Origin: Rugamonas violacea | Lineage (GTDB): Bacteria > Pseudomonadota > Gammaproteobacteria > Burkholderiales > Burkholderiaceae_D | Assembly (NCBI RefSeq): GCF_016461825.1 | Contig: NZ_JAEMNU010000037.1 | Span: 287,324 to 351,323, forward strand | DNA: 64,000 nt | Direction: 5' to 3' | Shown: piece after piece, positions 10,341 to 21,000 of the stretch | Layout of the letters: each line of letters opens with the position of its first letter | Numbering within the stretch: the stretch's first letter is position 1 | Program-made: the position numbers and the translations under genes | The notes under the pieces: generated by a model | Told to the model about the DNA's origin: nothing | What the model saw: only the letters and a program-made list of their open reading frames with translations | Database searches by the model: none

Positions 10341-11426
10341 ATGAGCGAATTCGTCCACACCAGCGTCGGCAAGCGTACCGGCTTCATCACCCTCGACCGT
10401 CCGAAGGCGCTCAACTCCCTGTCGCTGGCGATGGTGCGCGCCCTGGCCGCCGCCCTGCAAGCCTGGCGCGACGACGCCGGCGTCGACGCCGTGGTGATCC
10501 GCAGCAGCAGCGAGAAGGCCTTGTGCGCCGGCGGCGACATCCGCTTCTTCTACGACGTCGGCCGCGCCGGCGTGCAGGGCGGCAGCGCCCAACTGGAGGA
10601 CTTCTTCACCGAGGAATACGCGCTCAACCACCTGATCCACTTCTACCCCAAGCCCTACATCGCGCTGATGGACGGCGTGGTGATGGGCGGCGGCATGGGC
10701 GTGGCCCAGGGCGGGCCGGACTGCCGCCTGCGCATCGTCACCGAGCGCAGCAAGCTGGCCATGCCGGAGGTGAACATCGGCCTGTTCCCCGATGTCGGCG
10801 GCAGCTACTTCCTGTCGCGCGCGCCCGGCCAACTGGGCAACTACCTGGGCCTGAGCGGCCTGACCATCGGCGCCGCCGACGCGCTGTACAGCGGCCTGGC
10901 CGACTACTTCGTGCCCGGGGCCGAAATGGCGGCCCTGGCGGCGCTGATCGAGGCCACCCCTGGCGCCGGCCTGCGCCAGGCCATCGCGGCCTTTGCCGCG
11001 CCGTTCCAGGCCGCTGTCGGGGCCAGCGCGCTGCAGGCCGAGCGCGCCGGCATCGACCGCCATTTCGGCGCCGGCTCGGTGGCCGCCATCATGGCCTCGC
11101 TGGCCGGCGACGAAGGCGCCTTCGCGCAAAAGGCACTGAAGGCGATGGCCACGCGCTCGCCGCTGATGATGGCGGTCACCCACGAGTTGCTGCGCCGTGG
11201 CGCCGCGCTCGACGTGGCCGGCTGCCTGCGCATGGAACGCACGCTGGTGCGCCACAACTTCGAGGACGGCGAGGTGCTGGAGGGGGTGCGCGCGCTGGTC
11301 ATCGACAAGGACAACGCGCCGCAATGGAAGCCGGCCACGCTGGCCGGGGTGACGTCGGCGATGGTCGAGCGCTTCTTCACGCCGGTCTGGCCCGACCACG
11401 CGCATCCGCTGCGCCACCTGGCCTAA
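10341..11426 (+). CDS. Enoyl-CoA hydratase/isomerase family protein, 3-hydroxyisobutyryl-CoA hydrolase-like
   Basis: 361 aa, longer than a plain enoyl-CoA hydratase (about 260) and matching the 3-hydroxyisobutyryl-CoA hydrolase subgroup of valine catabolism. Oxyanion-hole segments are KALCAGGDIRFFYD (about 59-72) and MDGVVMGGGMGVAQ (about 112-125), followed by MPEVNIGLFPDVGGSYFLSR, typical of that subgroup. The ATG lies downstream of a TAAAAT at 10303-10308. No valine-pathway neighbour is present, so the substrate is inferred from family alone. Confidence 0.8.
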   Translation: MSEFVHTSVGKRTGFITLDRPKALNSLSLAMVRALAAALQAWRDDAGVDAVVIRSSSEKALCAGGDIRFFYDVGRAGVQGGSAQLEDFFTEEYALNHLIHFYPKPYIALMDGVVMGGGMGVAQGGPDCRLRIVTERSKLAMPEVNIGLFPDVGGSYFLSRAPGQLGNYLGLSGLTIGAADALYSGLADYFVPGAEMAALAALIEATPGAGLRQAIAAFAAPFQAAVGASALQAERAGIDRHFGAGSVAAIMASLAGDEGAFAQKALKAMATRSPLMMAVTHELLRRGAALDVAGCLRMERTLVRHNFEDGEVLEGVRALVIDKDNAPQWKPATLAGVTSAMVERFFTPVWPDHAHPLRHLA

Positions 11427-11487
11427 GGCGAATCAGCGGGCGAGCGCGGGGAATTGAGGCCGTGCCGGATCTGCGCCCGCCAAGAAA

Positions 11488-11590
11488 CCCCACAGGCGTA
11501 AATCTGGGGTCGGACCCCGAGGGGTCCGACCCCGGCTCTTTGCCTGTGGGTGCTGTTGAGGCCGCAGGTGCCTTAACTTGGCGGCACCGG
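11488..11590 (+). repeat. Dispersed palindromic element, copy 1
   Basis: A long hairpin. GGGGTCGGACCCC at 11506-11518 pairs perfectly with GGGGTCCGACCCC at 11521-11533. An outer stem, CCCACAGGC at 11489-11497 with GCCTGTGGG at 11542-11550, encloses it. A conserved tail follows (gccgcaggtgccttaactt). It lies between the convergent hydrolase-like gene and rapZ. The same element recurs five more times in this window. Confidence 0.85.
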
Positions 11591-11615
11591 CAGGAGCGCG
11601 CCCGGCGCTACAGGT

Positions 11616-12479
11616 TCAGGACTGTTCGCGGTGGCGCAGCACCACGCGCTCGCTGGCGTGGAAGTATTGCGCCAGCCGCTCGGCCATGTAGACCGAACGG
11701 TGCTGGCCGCCGGTGCAGCCGAGCGCCACCGTCAGATAGCTGCGGTTGTCGGTCTTGAACGAGGGCAGCCATTTTTCGATGAAGGCGCGGATGTCGGTGA
11801 GCAGCTCGTTGGCGCTTGGTTGGGCGTCGAGGAAGGCGATCACCGGCGCGTCGCGGCCGTCGAGGGGGCGCAGCGCCAGGTCGTAATAGGGGTTGGGCAG
11901 GGCGCGCACGTCGAAGACGAAGTCGGCGTCGAGCGGCACCCCCAGCTTGAAGGCGAAGGACTCGAAGAACAGCGTCAAGGGCGCGCGCTCCGAGGCCACC
12001 AGGTCCTTGACCCAGGCGCGCAGCTTGTTGGCGCTGAGCTCGGAGGTGTCGATCACATGGCCCAGCTGCTCGATCGCCGACAGCCGCTCGCGCTCCTCCT
12101 GGATGCACTCGATCAGCGTGCGGCGCGCCGCCGGATTCTGCCCCGGGCGCAGCTCGTGCGACAGCGGATGGCTGCGCCGCGTCTCGGAAAAGCGCGCCAC
12201 CAGCGAGTGCGTGTTGGCGGTCAGGAAGACAACCTTGACGTCGTGGCCCTGTTCCTTCAGCGTGCGCACGTCGCCCGGCAGGCTGGCCAGCGAGGCGGCG
12301 CTGCGCGCGTCGACCGCCACGGCCAGCGCCTGCAGGCCCTCGTCGACCAGCGTGGTGACCAGGCTGGCGAGGAGGGCGGGCGGCAGATTGTCGACGCAAT
12401 AATATCCCGAGTCTTCCAGGACGTTGAGGGCTACCGATTTGCCGGAGCCGGAGATACCGGTGAGAAGTACGATGCGCAT
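11616..12479 (-). CDS. rapZ: RNase adapter protein RapZ
   Basis: P-loop protein that in E. coli binds GlmZ RNA and controls amino-sugar synthesis; the same family is called YvcJ in other bacteria. 287 aa from [15 protein letters not shown], with Walker A GISGSGKS at 8-15 and the conserved [13 protein letters not shown] segment near the C-terminus. A longer open frame continues upstream to 12608 but runs through an inverted repeat and lacks homology, so the ATG at 12479 is used. It follows hprK on the same strand. Confidence 0.93.
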   Translation of the reverse strand: MRIVLLTGISGSGKSVALNVLEDSGYYCVDNLPPALLASLVTTLVDEGLQALAVAVDARSAASLASLPGDVRTLKEQGHDVKVVFLTANTHSLVARFSETRRSHPLSHELRPGQNPAARRTLIECIQEERERLSAIEQLGHVIDTSELSANKLRAWVKDLVASERAPLTLFFESFAFKLGVPLDADFVFDVRALPNPYYDLALRPLDGRDAPVIAFLDAQPSANELLTDIRAFIEKWLPSFKTDNRSYLTVALGCTGGQHRSVYMAERLAQYFHASERVVLRHREQS

Positions 12480-12549
12480 AGGTGTCGATGATACCGCAAG
12501 CGGCCCCCGCGCGCACAACCGGCCGGCACCGCCGCAGGGACGGAACGGC

Positions 12550-12644
12550 GGGGTCAGTGCCGACATTCGGACATTTTCAGGCCAATGTATGCGCCGCTGC
12601 GGTCGCAATGCTTGAGGTCGTGTCCGAATGTCGGCACTGACCCC
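12550..12644. repeat. 24-base perfect inverted repeat with 47-base loop between hprK and rapZ
   Basis: The left arm, 12550-12573, starts GGGGTCAGTGCCGACA. The right arm, 12621-12644, is its exact reverse complement over all 24 bases. The enclosed 47 bases show no coding features. It lies in the 180-base gap on the path of transcription from hprK to rapZ. The sequence differs from the GGGGTCGGACCC family but begins with the same GGGGTC. No T-tract follows on either strand. Confidence 0.85.
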
Positions 12645-12659
12645 GGGGGACGGGGGGAT

Positions 12660-13595
12660 TTAATCGCCGCTCATGGCTTGGCGTTGGCGTTCCATGAACT
12701 CTTGCAGGGTGTCGATGCCGCGCAGTTGCAGGATGGTGTTGCGCACGGCCGCTTCGAGCAGCACGGCGATGTTGCGGCCGGCGGCGACGGGGATCACCAC
12801 CTTGCGCACCGGCAGGCCGAGCACGTCCTCGGTGGGGAACTGGAACGGCAGCCGCTCGACTTCCTCCTCCAGCGCGCTGCGCCGCACCAGGTGGACGATC
12901 AGCTTGAGCCGCATCTTGCGCCGCACCGCCGTCTCGCCGAAGATGGCTTTGATGTCGAGCAGGCCCAGGCCGCGCACTTCCAGCAGATTCTGCAACAGCG
13001 CCGGGCAGCGCCCTTCGATCATGTTCGGCGCGATGCGCGAGAACTCGACGGCGTCGTCGGCCACCAGGCCGTGACTGCGCGAGATCAGCTCGAGACCCAG
13101 CTCGCTCTTGCCGAGTCCGGAATCGCCGGTGATCAGCACGCCCACGCCCAGCACGTCCATGAACACGCCGTGCATGATGATGCGCTGGGCCAGCTTCTTC
13201 GACAAATACACGCGCAGGAAGTCGATCACCTGGGCCGCCGGCAGCGGGGTGGAAAACAGCGGGATGTTCTTCTCGTCGCAGATGGCGAGGATGTCGGGCG
13301 GCGTCTCGAGCCCCTGGGCGATGATCAGCGCCGGCGGCCCGCCGGCGATCAGCTCGCCGATCACGTGGGTGCGGGTGAGCGACTTGAGGCGCTGGTAGTA
13401 GTTGATTTCCTGGTGCCCGAAGACCTGGATGCGGCCCGGGTGGATGGTGTTCAAGTGGCCGACCTGGTCGGCCGCCGAGGCGACGTCGCCGGAGATCAGC
13501 CGCTCGCCGCCGGGGAAGCCGGCGAACCAGCCGAGCTGCAAACTCTCGCGATTGTCGTCATACAGCCTTTGGATCGTCAGCGGGGTTTGCAGCAT
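12660..13595 (-). CDS. hprK: HPr kinase/phosphorylase
   Basis: Phosphorylates and dephosphorylates HPr at serine, linking the nitrogen-type PTS to metabolism. 311 aa. The N-terminal domain covers about 1-130. The C-terminal kinase domain has Walker A GDSGLGKS at 157-164 and a catalytic His in the MHG motif near 141-143. In this phylum it usually sits with ptsN and rapZ, as here. It starts 97 bases after ptsN on the same strand. Confidence 0.95.
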   Translation of the reverse strand: MLQTPLTIQRLYDDNRESLQLGWFAGFPGGERLISGDVASAADQVGHLNTIHPGRIQVFGHQEINYYQRLKSLTRTHVIGELIAGGPPALIIAQGLETPPDILAICDEKNIPLFSTPLPAAQVIDFLRVYLSKKLAQRIIMHGVFMDVLGVGVLITGDSGLGKSELGLELISRSHGLVADDAVEFSRIAPNMIEGRCPALLQNLLEVRGLGLLDIKAIFGETAVRRKMRLKLIVHLVRRSALEEEVERLPFQFPTEDVLGLPVRKVVIPVAAGRNIAVLLEAAVRNTILQLRGIDTLQEFMERQRQAMSGD

Positions 13596-13692
13596 GGGCG
13601 GTGGTCTTTACTCGGAAATGATCGGTAAGCCCTAGTGTACCTCATGCGTATGCGGACGGCGATCTTGCCTTGCTAGCCACCGGCGCTCCGGC

Positions 13693-14175
13693 TCAGCCGG
13701 CCGCTTGCAGGCTGGGCAGCCAGTTGACGATGCGCGTGTGCACCGATTTCTGATCGGGGTCGGTCGACAGCGCCGTGCGGAAGGCGTCGTCCGAGAACAT
13801 CTCGGCGATCTCCGAGAGGATCTCCAGGTGTTGCTGGGTGACGTGGTCGGGGATCAGCAGGAAGAACAAGAGGTTGACCGGCTTGCCGTCGGGCGATTCG
13901 AACGGAATCGGTTCGACCAGGCGGACGAAGGCGGCCAACGGCGACTTCAGGCTCTTCATGCCCTTGATGCGGCCGTGCGGCACGGCGACGCCATGGCCCA
14001 GGCCGGTCGAGCCCAGCCGTTCGCGGGCGAACAGGTTGTCCGACACCGTGGAGCGGGCGATGCCGCAATTGTTCTCGAAGATCAGTCCCGCCTGCTCGAA
14101 GGCGCGCTTCTTGCTCGACACTTCCAAATCGAGCAGGACATTTTCAAGAGAGAGTATTTTGCTGAGGTTGTTCAT
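13693..14175 (-). CDS. ptsN: Nitrogen PTS enzyme IIA (EIIA-Ntr)
   Basis: Phosphorylatable regulator of the nitrogen PTS, known elsewhere to act on potassium transport and sensor kinases. 160 aa. The active-site histidine lies in GHGVAVPHGRI (His67). ATG 14175 (MNNLSKILS) gives the family length and is preferred over an upstream in-frame start. It heads the minus-strand ptsN-hprK-rapZ unit. In relatives ptsN usually follows hpf directly; here the block faces the other way with two unrelated genes between. Confidence 0.94.
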   Translation of the reverse strand: MNNLSKILSLENVLLDLEVSSKKRAFEQAGLIFENNCGIARSTVSDNLFARERLGSTGLGHGVAVPHGRIKGMKSLKSPLAAFVRLVEPIPFESPDGKPVNLLFFLLIPDHVTQQHLEILSEIAEMFSDDAFRTALSTDPDQKSVHTRIVNWLPSLQAAG

Positions 14176-14654
14176 AACGCGACATAAAATGGTGCGACGC
14201 ACAAAAGGTGGCTTGCGAGCAGAATTATAGGCTTCTTTATGAAGCCTGTAACATGAAATCGCTGTTGCCAGCCGTCCCGCCGCGCTGCGCCGCTGGGCGC
14301 GCGGGGCGGCCCGATTTATTGCAAAAAATGCATTATGACGAAGATTCGCTATTTCTGGACAGTAAATTGGGGAAACACCGGTTTTTTTGCATCCAGCCGC
14401 CGTATTGGCCGATTTTTTCCCGGTTTTTGCCGACCTGCCACATGGCGGGCGGGCCGGCGCCGGTTCGCGGTCCCCGGGCGGGGGCTGGGCACCAGGTGGC
14501 CGCGTCGTCCATCATACGCCGAAGTTGTGTTGTCCGATTGTAAAATGTATTTCCCAACGCGGGCTTGTAGCCAGATCAACCACACCCCACCGTCCGCTTG
14601 ATCCGGCGCAAGGCGGCGGCGCCGGAATCGGCGTAGCGCCGGCCCATTTGCGAC
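14176..14654. other. 479-base gene-free stretch between ptsN and queF
   Basis: I see no convincing gene on either strand. It holds the upstream region of ptsN (minus strand), with a CATAAT-like -10 near 14332-14337 and no good -35, and the 3-prime flank of queF. Several GC-rich imperfect hairpins occur around 14270-14310 and 14440-14500. Short open frames here have poor codon bias and no recognisable product. Confidence 0.4.
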
Positions 14655-15488
14655 CTACTGGCGGGCGCCGCGCAGGTTGGCCGGCGCGGCGGCGGTGCTG
14701 AAGTTGCTGCGCCAGGGATTGATGTCCAGTCCGCCGCGCCGGGTGTAGCGGGCATACACGGCCAGCTGCTGCGGCGCGCACTGGCGCAGGATGTCGGTGA
14801 AGATGCGCTCGACGCATTGCTCATGGAACTCGTTGTGCTCGCGGAAACCGATCAGGTAGCGCAGCAGGCTTTCCTGCTCGATCTGCGGGCCGCAGTAATG
14901 GATCTGCACGCTGGCCCAGTCGGGCTGGCCGGTCACCAGGCAGTTCGACTTGAGCAGGTGGGAGAGCAGCTTCTCTTCCACCGGGCCGTTGTCGAAGTTG
15001 GCCTTGAGCAGCTCGGGCGCCGGGCGGTAGTGCTCGACCTCGATGTCGAGGCGGTCCAGCAGCACGCCGTCCAGCTCGCCCATCTTCAGCCGGGCGAAAT
15101 CCTCCGGCAGACTCAGCGCGATGTGCACGCTGGCGCCGAAGCCCTGCGACAGATCCTGTTGCAGCAGGGCCTTGAGCGCCTCGACGCTGTCGAGCCGGGT
15201 CTGGTTGAAGGAGTTCAGGTAGAGCTTGAAGGACTTCGACTCGATGATGTTGGGCGAGTCGGCCGGCACGGTGATGCGGGCGATCGCCACCTGCGGCTTG
15301 CCGCGTCCGTTCAACCAGGAGATCTCGTAGGCGTTCCAGATGTCGACGCCGAAGAAGGGCAGGGTGCCGCTCAGGCCCAGCTCGTCGCGCTTGCCCTGGC
15401 GCGGGATGGGAAACAGCAGCTCGGGCGCGTAATCGGTGCGGTATGCGGAGGTTTTGCCTAGCGGCGACAGGTCGACAGGGTTGGTCAT
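14655..15488 (-). CDS. queF: NADPH-dependent 7-cyano-7-deazaguanine reductase
   Basis: Reduces preQ0 to preQ1 in queuosine biosynthesis. 277 aa, the long two-domain E. coli-type form (282 aa). The nucleophilic cysteine is Cys183 in [11 protein letters not shown] with the catalytic Asp at 190. The QueF motif [14 protein letters not shown] lies at 83-96. The ATG at 15488 gives MTNPVDLS. The frame stays open far upstream as an antisense shadow inside ilvA and should not be used. It is 119 bases downstream of ilvA. Confidence 0.94.
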   Translation of the reverse strand: MTNPVDLSPLGKTSAYRTDYAPELLFPIPRQGKRDELGLSGTLPFFGVDIWNAYEISWLNGRGKPQVAIARITVPADSPNIIESKSFKLYLNSFNQTRLDSVEALKALLQQDLSQGFGASVHIALSLPEDFARLKMGELDGVLLDRLDIEVEHYRPAPELLKANFDNGPVEEKLLSHLLKSNCLVTGQPDWASVQIHYCGPQIEQESLLRYLIGFREHNEFHEQCVERIFTDILRQCAPQQLAVYARYTRRGGLDINPWRSNFSTAAAPANLRGARQ

Positions 15489-15607
15489 GATGGCGGGAAG
15501 GTGGCAATGGGTAAATTCGGACAAGGCCGCATGGTAGCGCAAGTGGCCGCCGCGCGCGCGGCGGCGTCCGCCGCCGCCGTGCCGGGGCGGTGGCGGCGGC
15601 GCTCCGC

Positions 15608-17143
15608 TCAGCCGAGGAACAGCTTGTAGACCGGGTTGGCCGTCTCGTCCCAGTGGCGGTAGCCCAGGGTGGTGAGGAACTGGCCGAAGGCGCCCATCTC
15701 GTCGGGCGGCACCTGCAGGCCGATCAGGATGCGGCCGACGTCGCCGCCCTGGCTGCGGTAGTGGCACAGCGAAATGTTCCAGTTCGGCGCCATGCTGTCG
15801 AGGAAGCGCATCAGCGCGCCCGGCCGCTCGGGGAACTCGAAGCGGTACAGCAACTCGTCCCGCGCCAGGCTGCTCTTGCCGCCGACCAGGTGGCGGATGT
15901 GCGCCTTGGCCAGCTCGTCGTGGGTCAGGTCCAGGGTCTGGAAGGCGTTCTCCTCGAAGCGGCGGGCCAGCGCGCCGGACTCGTGGCGGTCGGCGATCTG
16001 GATGCCGACGAACACATGGGCCTGGTCCTGGTCGCTGATGCGGTAGTTGAACTCGGTGACGTTGCGCGGCCCGACCAGCGCGCAGAAACGCTTGAAGCTG
16101 CCGCGCTGCTCGGGCAAGGTGACGGCGAACACCGCCTCGCGCGATTCGCCCAGCTCGGCCCGCTCGGCGACGAAGCGCAGGCGGTCGAAGTTCATGTTGG
16201 CGCCGCTGGCGATGGTGATCAGGGTCTCGTTGCGGATCGGTTCCTTGCTCAGCGCGGCCCGTTCGATATAGGCCTTGGCGCCGGCCACGGCCAGCGCGCC
16301 GGACGGTTCCAGGATGCTGCGGGTGTCGGTGAAGACGTCCTTGATGGCGGCGCAGATGGCGTCGGTGTCGACCACGATGATGTCGTCGACGTAAAGCTGG
16401 GCCAGGCGGAAGGTTTCCTCGCCGACCAGGCGCACGGCGGTGCCGTCGGCGAACAGGCCGACGTCGGCCAGGGTGACCCGCTCGCCGGCCTTGCGGCTGC
16501 GCGCCATGGCGTCCGAGTCCAGCGTCTGCACGCCGATGATCTTGATGTCGGGACGGATCTGCTTGACATAGGTGGCGATGCCGGAGATCAGGCCGCCGCC
16601 GCCGATCGGCACGAAGATGGCGTGGATCGGGCCGGCGTGCTGGCGCAGGATCTCCATGCCGATGGTGCCTTGGCCGGCGATCACGTCGGGGTCGTCGAAG
16701 GGGTGGACGAAGGTCAGCTTCTGCTCTTTTTCCAGCGACAGCGCGTGGTTGTAGGCGTCGGTGTAGGACTCGCCATGCAGCACCACCTCGACGTCGGCGC
16801 CACCGCGCGCCTTGACCGCGTCGACCTTCAACTGCGGCGTGGTGGTCGGCATCACGACCACCGCGCGGCAGCCCATGCGCGCCGCCGACAGCGCCACGCC
16901 CTGGGCGTGGTTGCCGGCCGAGGCGCAAATGACGCCGCGCTTGCGCTGCGCCTCGCTCAGGTGGGTCATCTTGTTGTAGGCGCCACGAACCTTGAAGCTG
17001 AACACGCTCTGCATGTCCTCGCGCTTGAAATAAATTCGGTTCTCGTAACGCTGCGACAGGGTCGGCGCGAGTTCCAGCGGGGTCTCAGTGGCGACGTCGT
17101 AGACGCGCGCGGTCAGGATTTTCTTCAGATAGTCGATAGTCAT
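15608..17143 (-). CDS. ilvA: Threonine ammonia-lyase, biosynthetic
   Basis: Deaminates threonine to 2-oxobutanoate, the committed step of isoleucine synthesis. 511 aa from MTIDYLKK. The N-terminal PLP domain has Lys51 in [18 protein letters not shown] and GGGGLISG. Two ACT-like regulatory domains occupy about 325-510, consistent with isoleucine feedback. A TTG three codons earlier is possible but has no better ribosome site. This is the second threonine-dehydratase-family gene in the window and the only one with ACT domains. Confidence 0.94.
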   Translation of the reverse strand: MTIDYLKKILTARVYDVATETPLELAPTLSQRYENRIYFKREDMQSVFSFKVRGAYNKMTHLSEAQRKRGVICASAGNHAQGVALSAARMGCRAVVVMPTTTPQLKVDAVKARGGADVEVVLHGESYTDAYNHALSLEKEQKLTFVHPFDDPDVIAGQGTIGMEILRQHAGPIHAIFVPIGGGGLISGIATYVKQIRPDIKIIGVQTLDSDAMARSRKAGERVTLADVGLFADGTAVRLVGEETFRLAQLYVDDIIVVDTDAICAAIKDVFTDTRSILEPSGALAVAGAKAYIERAALSKEPIRNETLITIASGANMNFDRLRFVAERAELGESREAVFAVTLPEQRGSFKRFCALVGPRNVTEFNYRISDQDQAHVFVGIQIADRHESGALARRFEENAFQTLDLTHDELAKAHIRHLVGGKSSLARDELLYRFEFPERPGALMRFLDSMAPNWNISLCHYRSQGGDVGRILIGLQVPPDEMGAFGQFLTTLGYRHWDETANPVYKLFLG

Positions 17144-17321
17144 GGTCTGCAAACAGTGTGGTTCTGGGCCAGATGCGGCGGGCGCAACTTCTGGTTCGTT
17201 CGATGCGAAGACATGCTTCTAACCGGCTGGTGACCGGGGACGGCAGGGGCTGGACGGGCGCCGGTGGGCGCGCTGCCGAACTGTTCAAGCGTGCGGGGTG
17301 CGCTTGACGGGTGTGCCTGAT

Positions 17322-17327
17322 TATAAT
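17322..17327 (+). promoter_or_regulatory. Probable -10 element for the YqaA-family gene
   Basis: A perfect TATAAT, 30 bases before the ATG. A TTGACG at 17304-17309 is only 12 bases upstream, too close to be its -35, so the -35 is unclear. Confidence 0.35.
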
Positions 17328-17356
17328 GGACACCTTTCGCCCTCCACAAAAATCCG

Positions 17357-17848
17357 ATGATCGAATCCGCAATAGCCTGGTTGCTGCACCTGCTGGCGGC
17401 GCCGGAGGTGGGACTGACGTCGGTCTTCATCATCAGTTTCATCTCCGCCACCCTGCTGCCGCTGGGCTCCGAGCCGGCCGTGTTCGCCGTGGTCAAGGCC
17501 AACGCCGCGCTGTTCTGGCCGGTGATCGCCGTCGCCACCCTCGGCAACACCCTGGGCGGCGTGGTCGACTACTGGCTGGGCTACCGCGCCAAGGCGGCCT
17601 TCGCGCGCGAGCGCGAGAGCCGCTGGTTCGGCTGGCTGGCCCGCTACGGCGCCAAGACCATGTTGCTGGCCTGGCTGCCCGGCATCGGCGACCCGCTGTG
17701 CACCCTGGCCGGCTGGCTCAAGCTGCCGTTCTGGCCCAGCGTGTTCTACATGGCTTGCGGCAAACTGTTGCGCTACATCACCATGACCAGCCTGCTGTTG
17801 TACGTGCCGGACGGCGTGTGGCAGCGGATCGGCCATTTGCTGGGATGA
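17357..17848 (+). CDS. YqaA/DedA-like inner-membrane protein
   Basis: 163 aa with about four hydrophobic segments and the SNARE-associated/VTT-domain features of the YqaA branch of the DedA superfamily: FISATLLPLGSEPAV, GNTLGGVVDYWLG and LPGIGDPLCTLAGWL. DedA proteins are lipid scramblases/transporters in other systems, but YqaA function is unknown. It is divergent from ilvA with a TATAAT in between. Confidence 0.82.
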   Translation: MIESAIAWLLHLLAAPEVGLTSVFIISFISATLLPLGSEPAVFAVVKANAALFWPVIAVATLGNTLGGVVDYWLGYRAKAAFARERESRWFGWLARYGAKTMLLAWLPGIGDPLCTLAGWLKLPFWPSVFYMACGKLLRYITMTSLLLYVPDGVWQRIGHLLG

Positions 17849-18071
17849 TGCGCCTGCATACGACGTTCCGATATATCCCACAATCCATTAATATTATTCA
17901 CTTTGAATGATTGCTTTTGGCTGGACATGCCAATGAAATGCGTTTTTGGCGAATTTATTTCGGTGCGACGGTCGGCCGAGAGCCCTTGGGCGGGCTAAGG
18001 CTGTTCCCGCATGGTGCGGCGCAATACGCTAGAATGGTCCTTTAGGGTCCAGTCCACAAGTCCAATCTCAC

Positions 18072-21000
18072 ATGAACGCCCCCGCACAAATCCAAGCATT
18101 GCTGGCGGAAACGCCCCACGGTCCCGCGCCGACCCGTCTGCGCGAAATCCCCTACAACTACACCTCGTTTTCCGATCGCGAAATCGTCATCCGTCTGTTG
18201 GGGGAGGACTCCTGGAGCCTGCTCGACGCCCTGCGCGGTTCGCGCCAGACCGGCCGTTCGGCCCGCATGCTGTACGAGGTGCTGGGCGACATCTGGGTGG
18301 TGCGGCGCAACCCGTATCTGCAGGACGACATGCTGGACAACCCCAAGCGGCGCCAGGAGTTGATTGACGCGCTGCACCACCGCCTGGCCGAGGTCGACAA
18401 GCGCCGCCTGGCGGTCGACGCCGTCGGCGAGGGCGCCGACGGCGAGCAGGCGCGCCAGCGCAGCGCCAACGTCGAGCAGTTGTTGAAGGCGGCCGGCAAG
18501 GCCGTGGCCGACTTCGGCGACGAGTTCCGCGCCACCTGGGACCTGCGCAAGCGCACCACCAAGATCCTCAGCCGCTACACCGAAAAACACAACATCCGCT
18601 TCGACGGCATGACCCGCGTCGCCCACGTCACCGACGCCACCGATTGGCGCGTCGAATACCCCTTCGTGGTGTTGACGCCGGACACCGAGGACGAGATGGC
18701 CGGCCTGGTCAAGGGCTGCATCGAGCTGGGGCTGACCATCATCCCGCGCGGCGGCGGCACCGGCTACACCGGCGGCGCCGTGCCGCTGACGCCGCTGTCG
18801 GCCGTCATCAACACCGAGAAGCTGATCGACCTGGGCCAGGTCGAGATGACCGTGCTGCCCGGCCTGGACCACGAGTACGCCACCATCCACTCGGGCGCCG
18901 GGGTGATCACCAACAAGGTGTCGGAGGCGGCCGAGAAGGCCGGCTTCGTCTTCGCCGTCGACCCGACCTCGGCGCACGCCTCCTGCATCGGCGGCAACAT
19001 CGCGATGAACGCGGGCGGCAAGAAGGCCGTGCTGTGGGGCACCGCGCTGGACAACCTGGCCTCGTGGCGCATGGTCGACCCGAACGGCGACTGGCTCGAA
19101 GTGACCCGGCTGGAGCACAACCTGTCGAAGATCCACGACGCGCCGGTGGCCAAGTTCCTGCTGGAATGGACCCATCCGAACACCCGCGGCGCCAGCAAGA
19201 AGAACGCGCCGTTCAAGACCGAAACGCTGGTGATCGAAGGCCGCAAGTTCCGCAAGGAAGGCCTGGGCAAGGACGTCACCGACAAGTTCCTCTCCGGCCT
19301 GCCCGGCATCCAGAAGGAGGGCTGCGACGGCCTGATCACCTCGGGCCGCTGGATTCTGCACAAGATGCCCAAATTCGCCCGCACCGTCTGCCTGGAGTTC
19401 TTCGGCCAGGCGCGCGACGCCATCCCGTCCATCGTCGAGATCAAGGATTACCTGGACGGCCTGCCGGCCAAGGGCGAGCAGTTCAAGACCATCCGCCTGG
19501 CCGGGCTGGAGCATTTGGACGAGCGCTACCTGCGCGCGGTGGGCTACTCGACCAAGTCGAAGCGCGGCGTGCTGCCGAAGATGGCGCTGTTCGGCGACAT
19601 CGTCGGCGACGACGAGAACGCGGTGGCCCAGGCCGCCTCGGAAGTGGTGCGCATCGCCAACACCCGGGTCGGCGAAGGCTTCGTCGCCGTCAGCGCCGAG
19701 GCGCGCAAGAAATTCTGGCTGGACCGCGCCCGCACCGCCGCCATCGCCAAGCACACCAACGCCTTCAAGATCAACGAGGACGTGGTGATTCCGCTCAACC
19801 GCATGGGCGAGTACACCGACGGCATCGAGCGCATCAACATCGAGCTGTCGATCAAGAACAAGCTGCAACTGGCCGCCGCGCTGCACGACTTCATCGCCGC
19901 CGGCAACCTGCCGGTGGGCAAGAGCGACGACGCCTCCGACGACCGCGTCGGCGACGCCGAGATGCTCGGCGACCGCGAGCAGCAGGCGCTGGCCCTGCTC
20001 GAGCAGGTGCGGGCGCGCTGGAGCTACACGCTGGAGGCGTTGGACCTGCCGCTGGCGCAGGCGCAAGCACGCCTGGCCGAACTGGGCCTGGAACGCCTGC
20101 TGCCGGTGTTCGCCCAGCGCCTGGAGCAACAGCCGAACGCCACCCTGTTCGACGTGGTGCAGGACCGCACCGTGCGCATCACCTGGAAGCAGGAAATCCG
20201 CGCCCAGTTGCGGCAGATCTTCAACGGCGCCGCCTTCAAGCTGATCCTCGACGAGGCCACCGCGGTCCACCAGCGCGTGCTGCGCGGCCGCGTCTTCGTC
20301 GCGCTGCACATGCACGCCGGCGACGGCAATGTGCACACCAACCTGCCGGTCAACTCGGACAACTACGAGATGCTGCAGGACGCCCACCAGGCCGTCGCCC
20401 GCATCATGGTGCTGGCCCGTTCGCTCAACGGCGTCATCTCCGGCGAGCACGGCATCGGCATCACCAAGCTGGAGTTCCTCACCGAGGACGAGATCAGCGA
20501 GTTCCGCGACTACAAGCAGCGCATCGATCCGGAAGGCCGCTTCAACAAGGGCAAGCTGCTCAACCTGCCGGGCCTGGGGGCCGACCTGCGCAACGCCTAC
20601 ACGCCGTCCTTCGGCCTGATGGGCCACGAGTCGCTGATCATGCAGCAGAGCGACATCGGCGCCATCGCCACCAGCGTCAAGGATTGCCTGCGCTGCGGCA
20701 AGTGCAAACCCGTCTGCGCCACCCACGTGCCGCGCGCCAACCTGCTGTACTCGCCGCGCGACAAGATCCTGGCGACCTCGTCGCTGATCGAGGCCTTCCT
20801 GTACGAGGAGCAGACCCGCCGCGGCATTTCGATCAAGCACTGGGAAGAGTTCGAGGACGTCGCCGACCACTGCACCGTGTGTCACAAATGTGTGACGCCG
20901 TGCCCGGTCAACATCGACTTCGGCGACGTCTCGATGAACATGCGCAACCTGCTGCGCAAGATGGACAAGAAGAGCTTCAAGCCGATGGCCGCCGCCACCA

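Noticed and set aside
11600..12660. The repeats around rapZ as a CRISPR array
   Set aside because: They are single palindromes of two different types without regular spacers.
14200..14654. tRNA or small RNA gene in the ptsN-queF gap
   Set aside because: No cloverleaf, anticodon arm or terminator-backed transcript could be recognised; only GC-rich imperfect hairpins.
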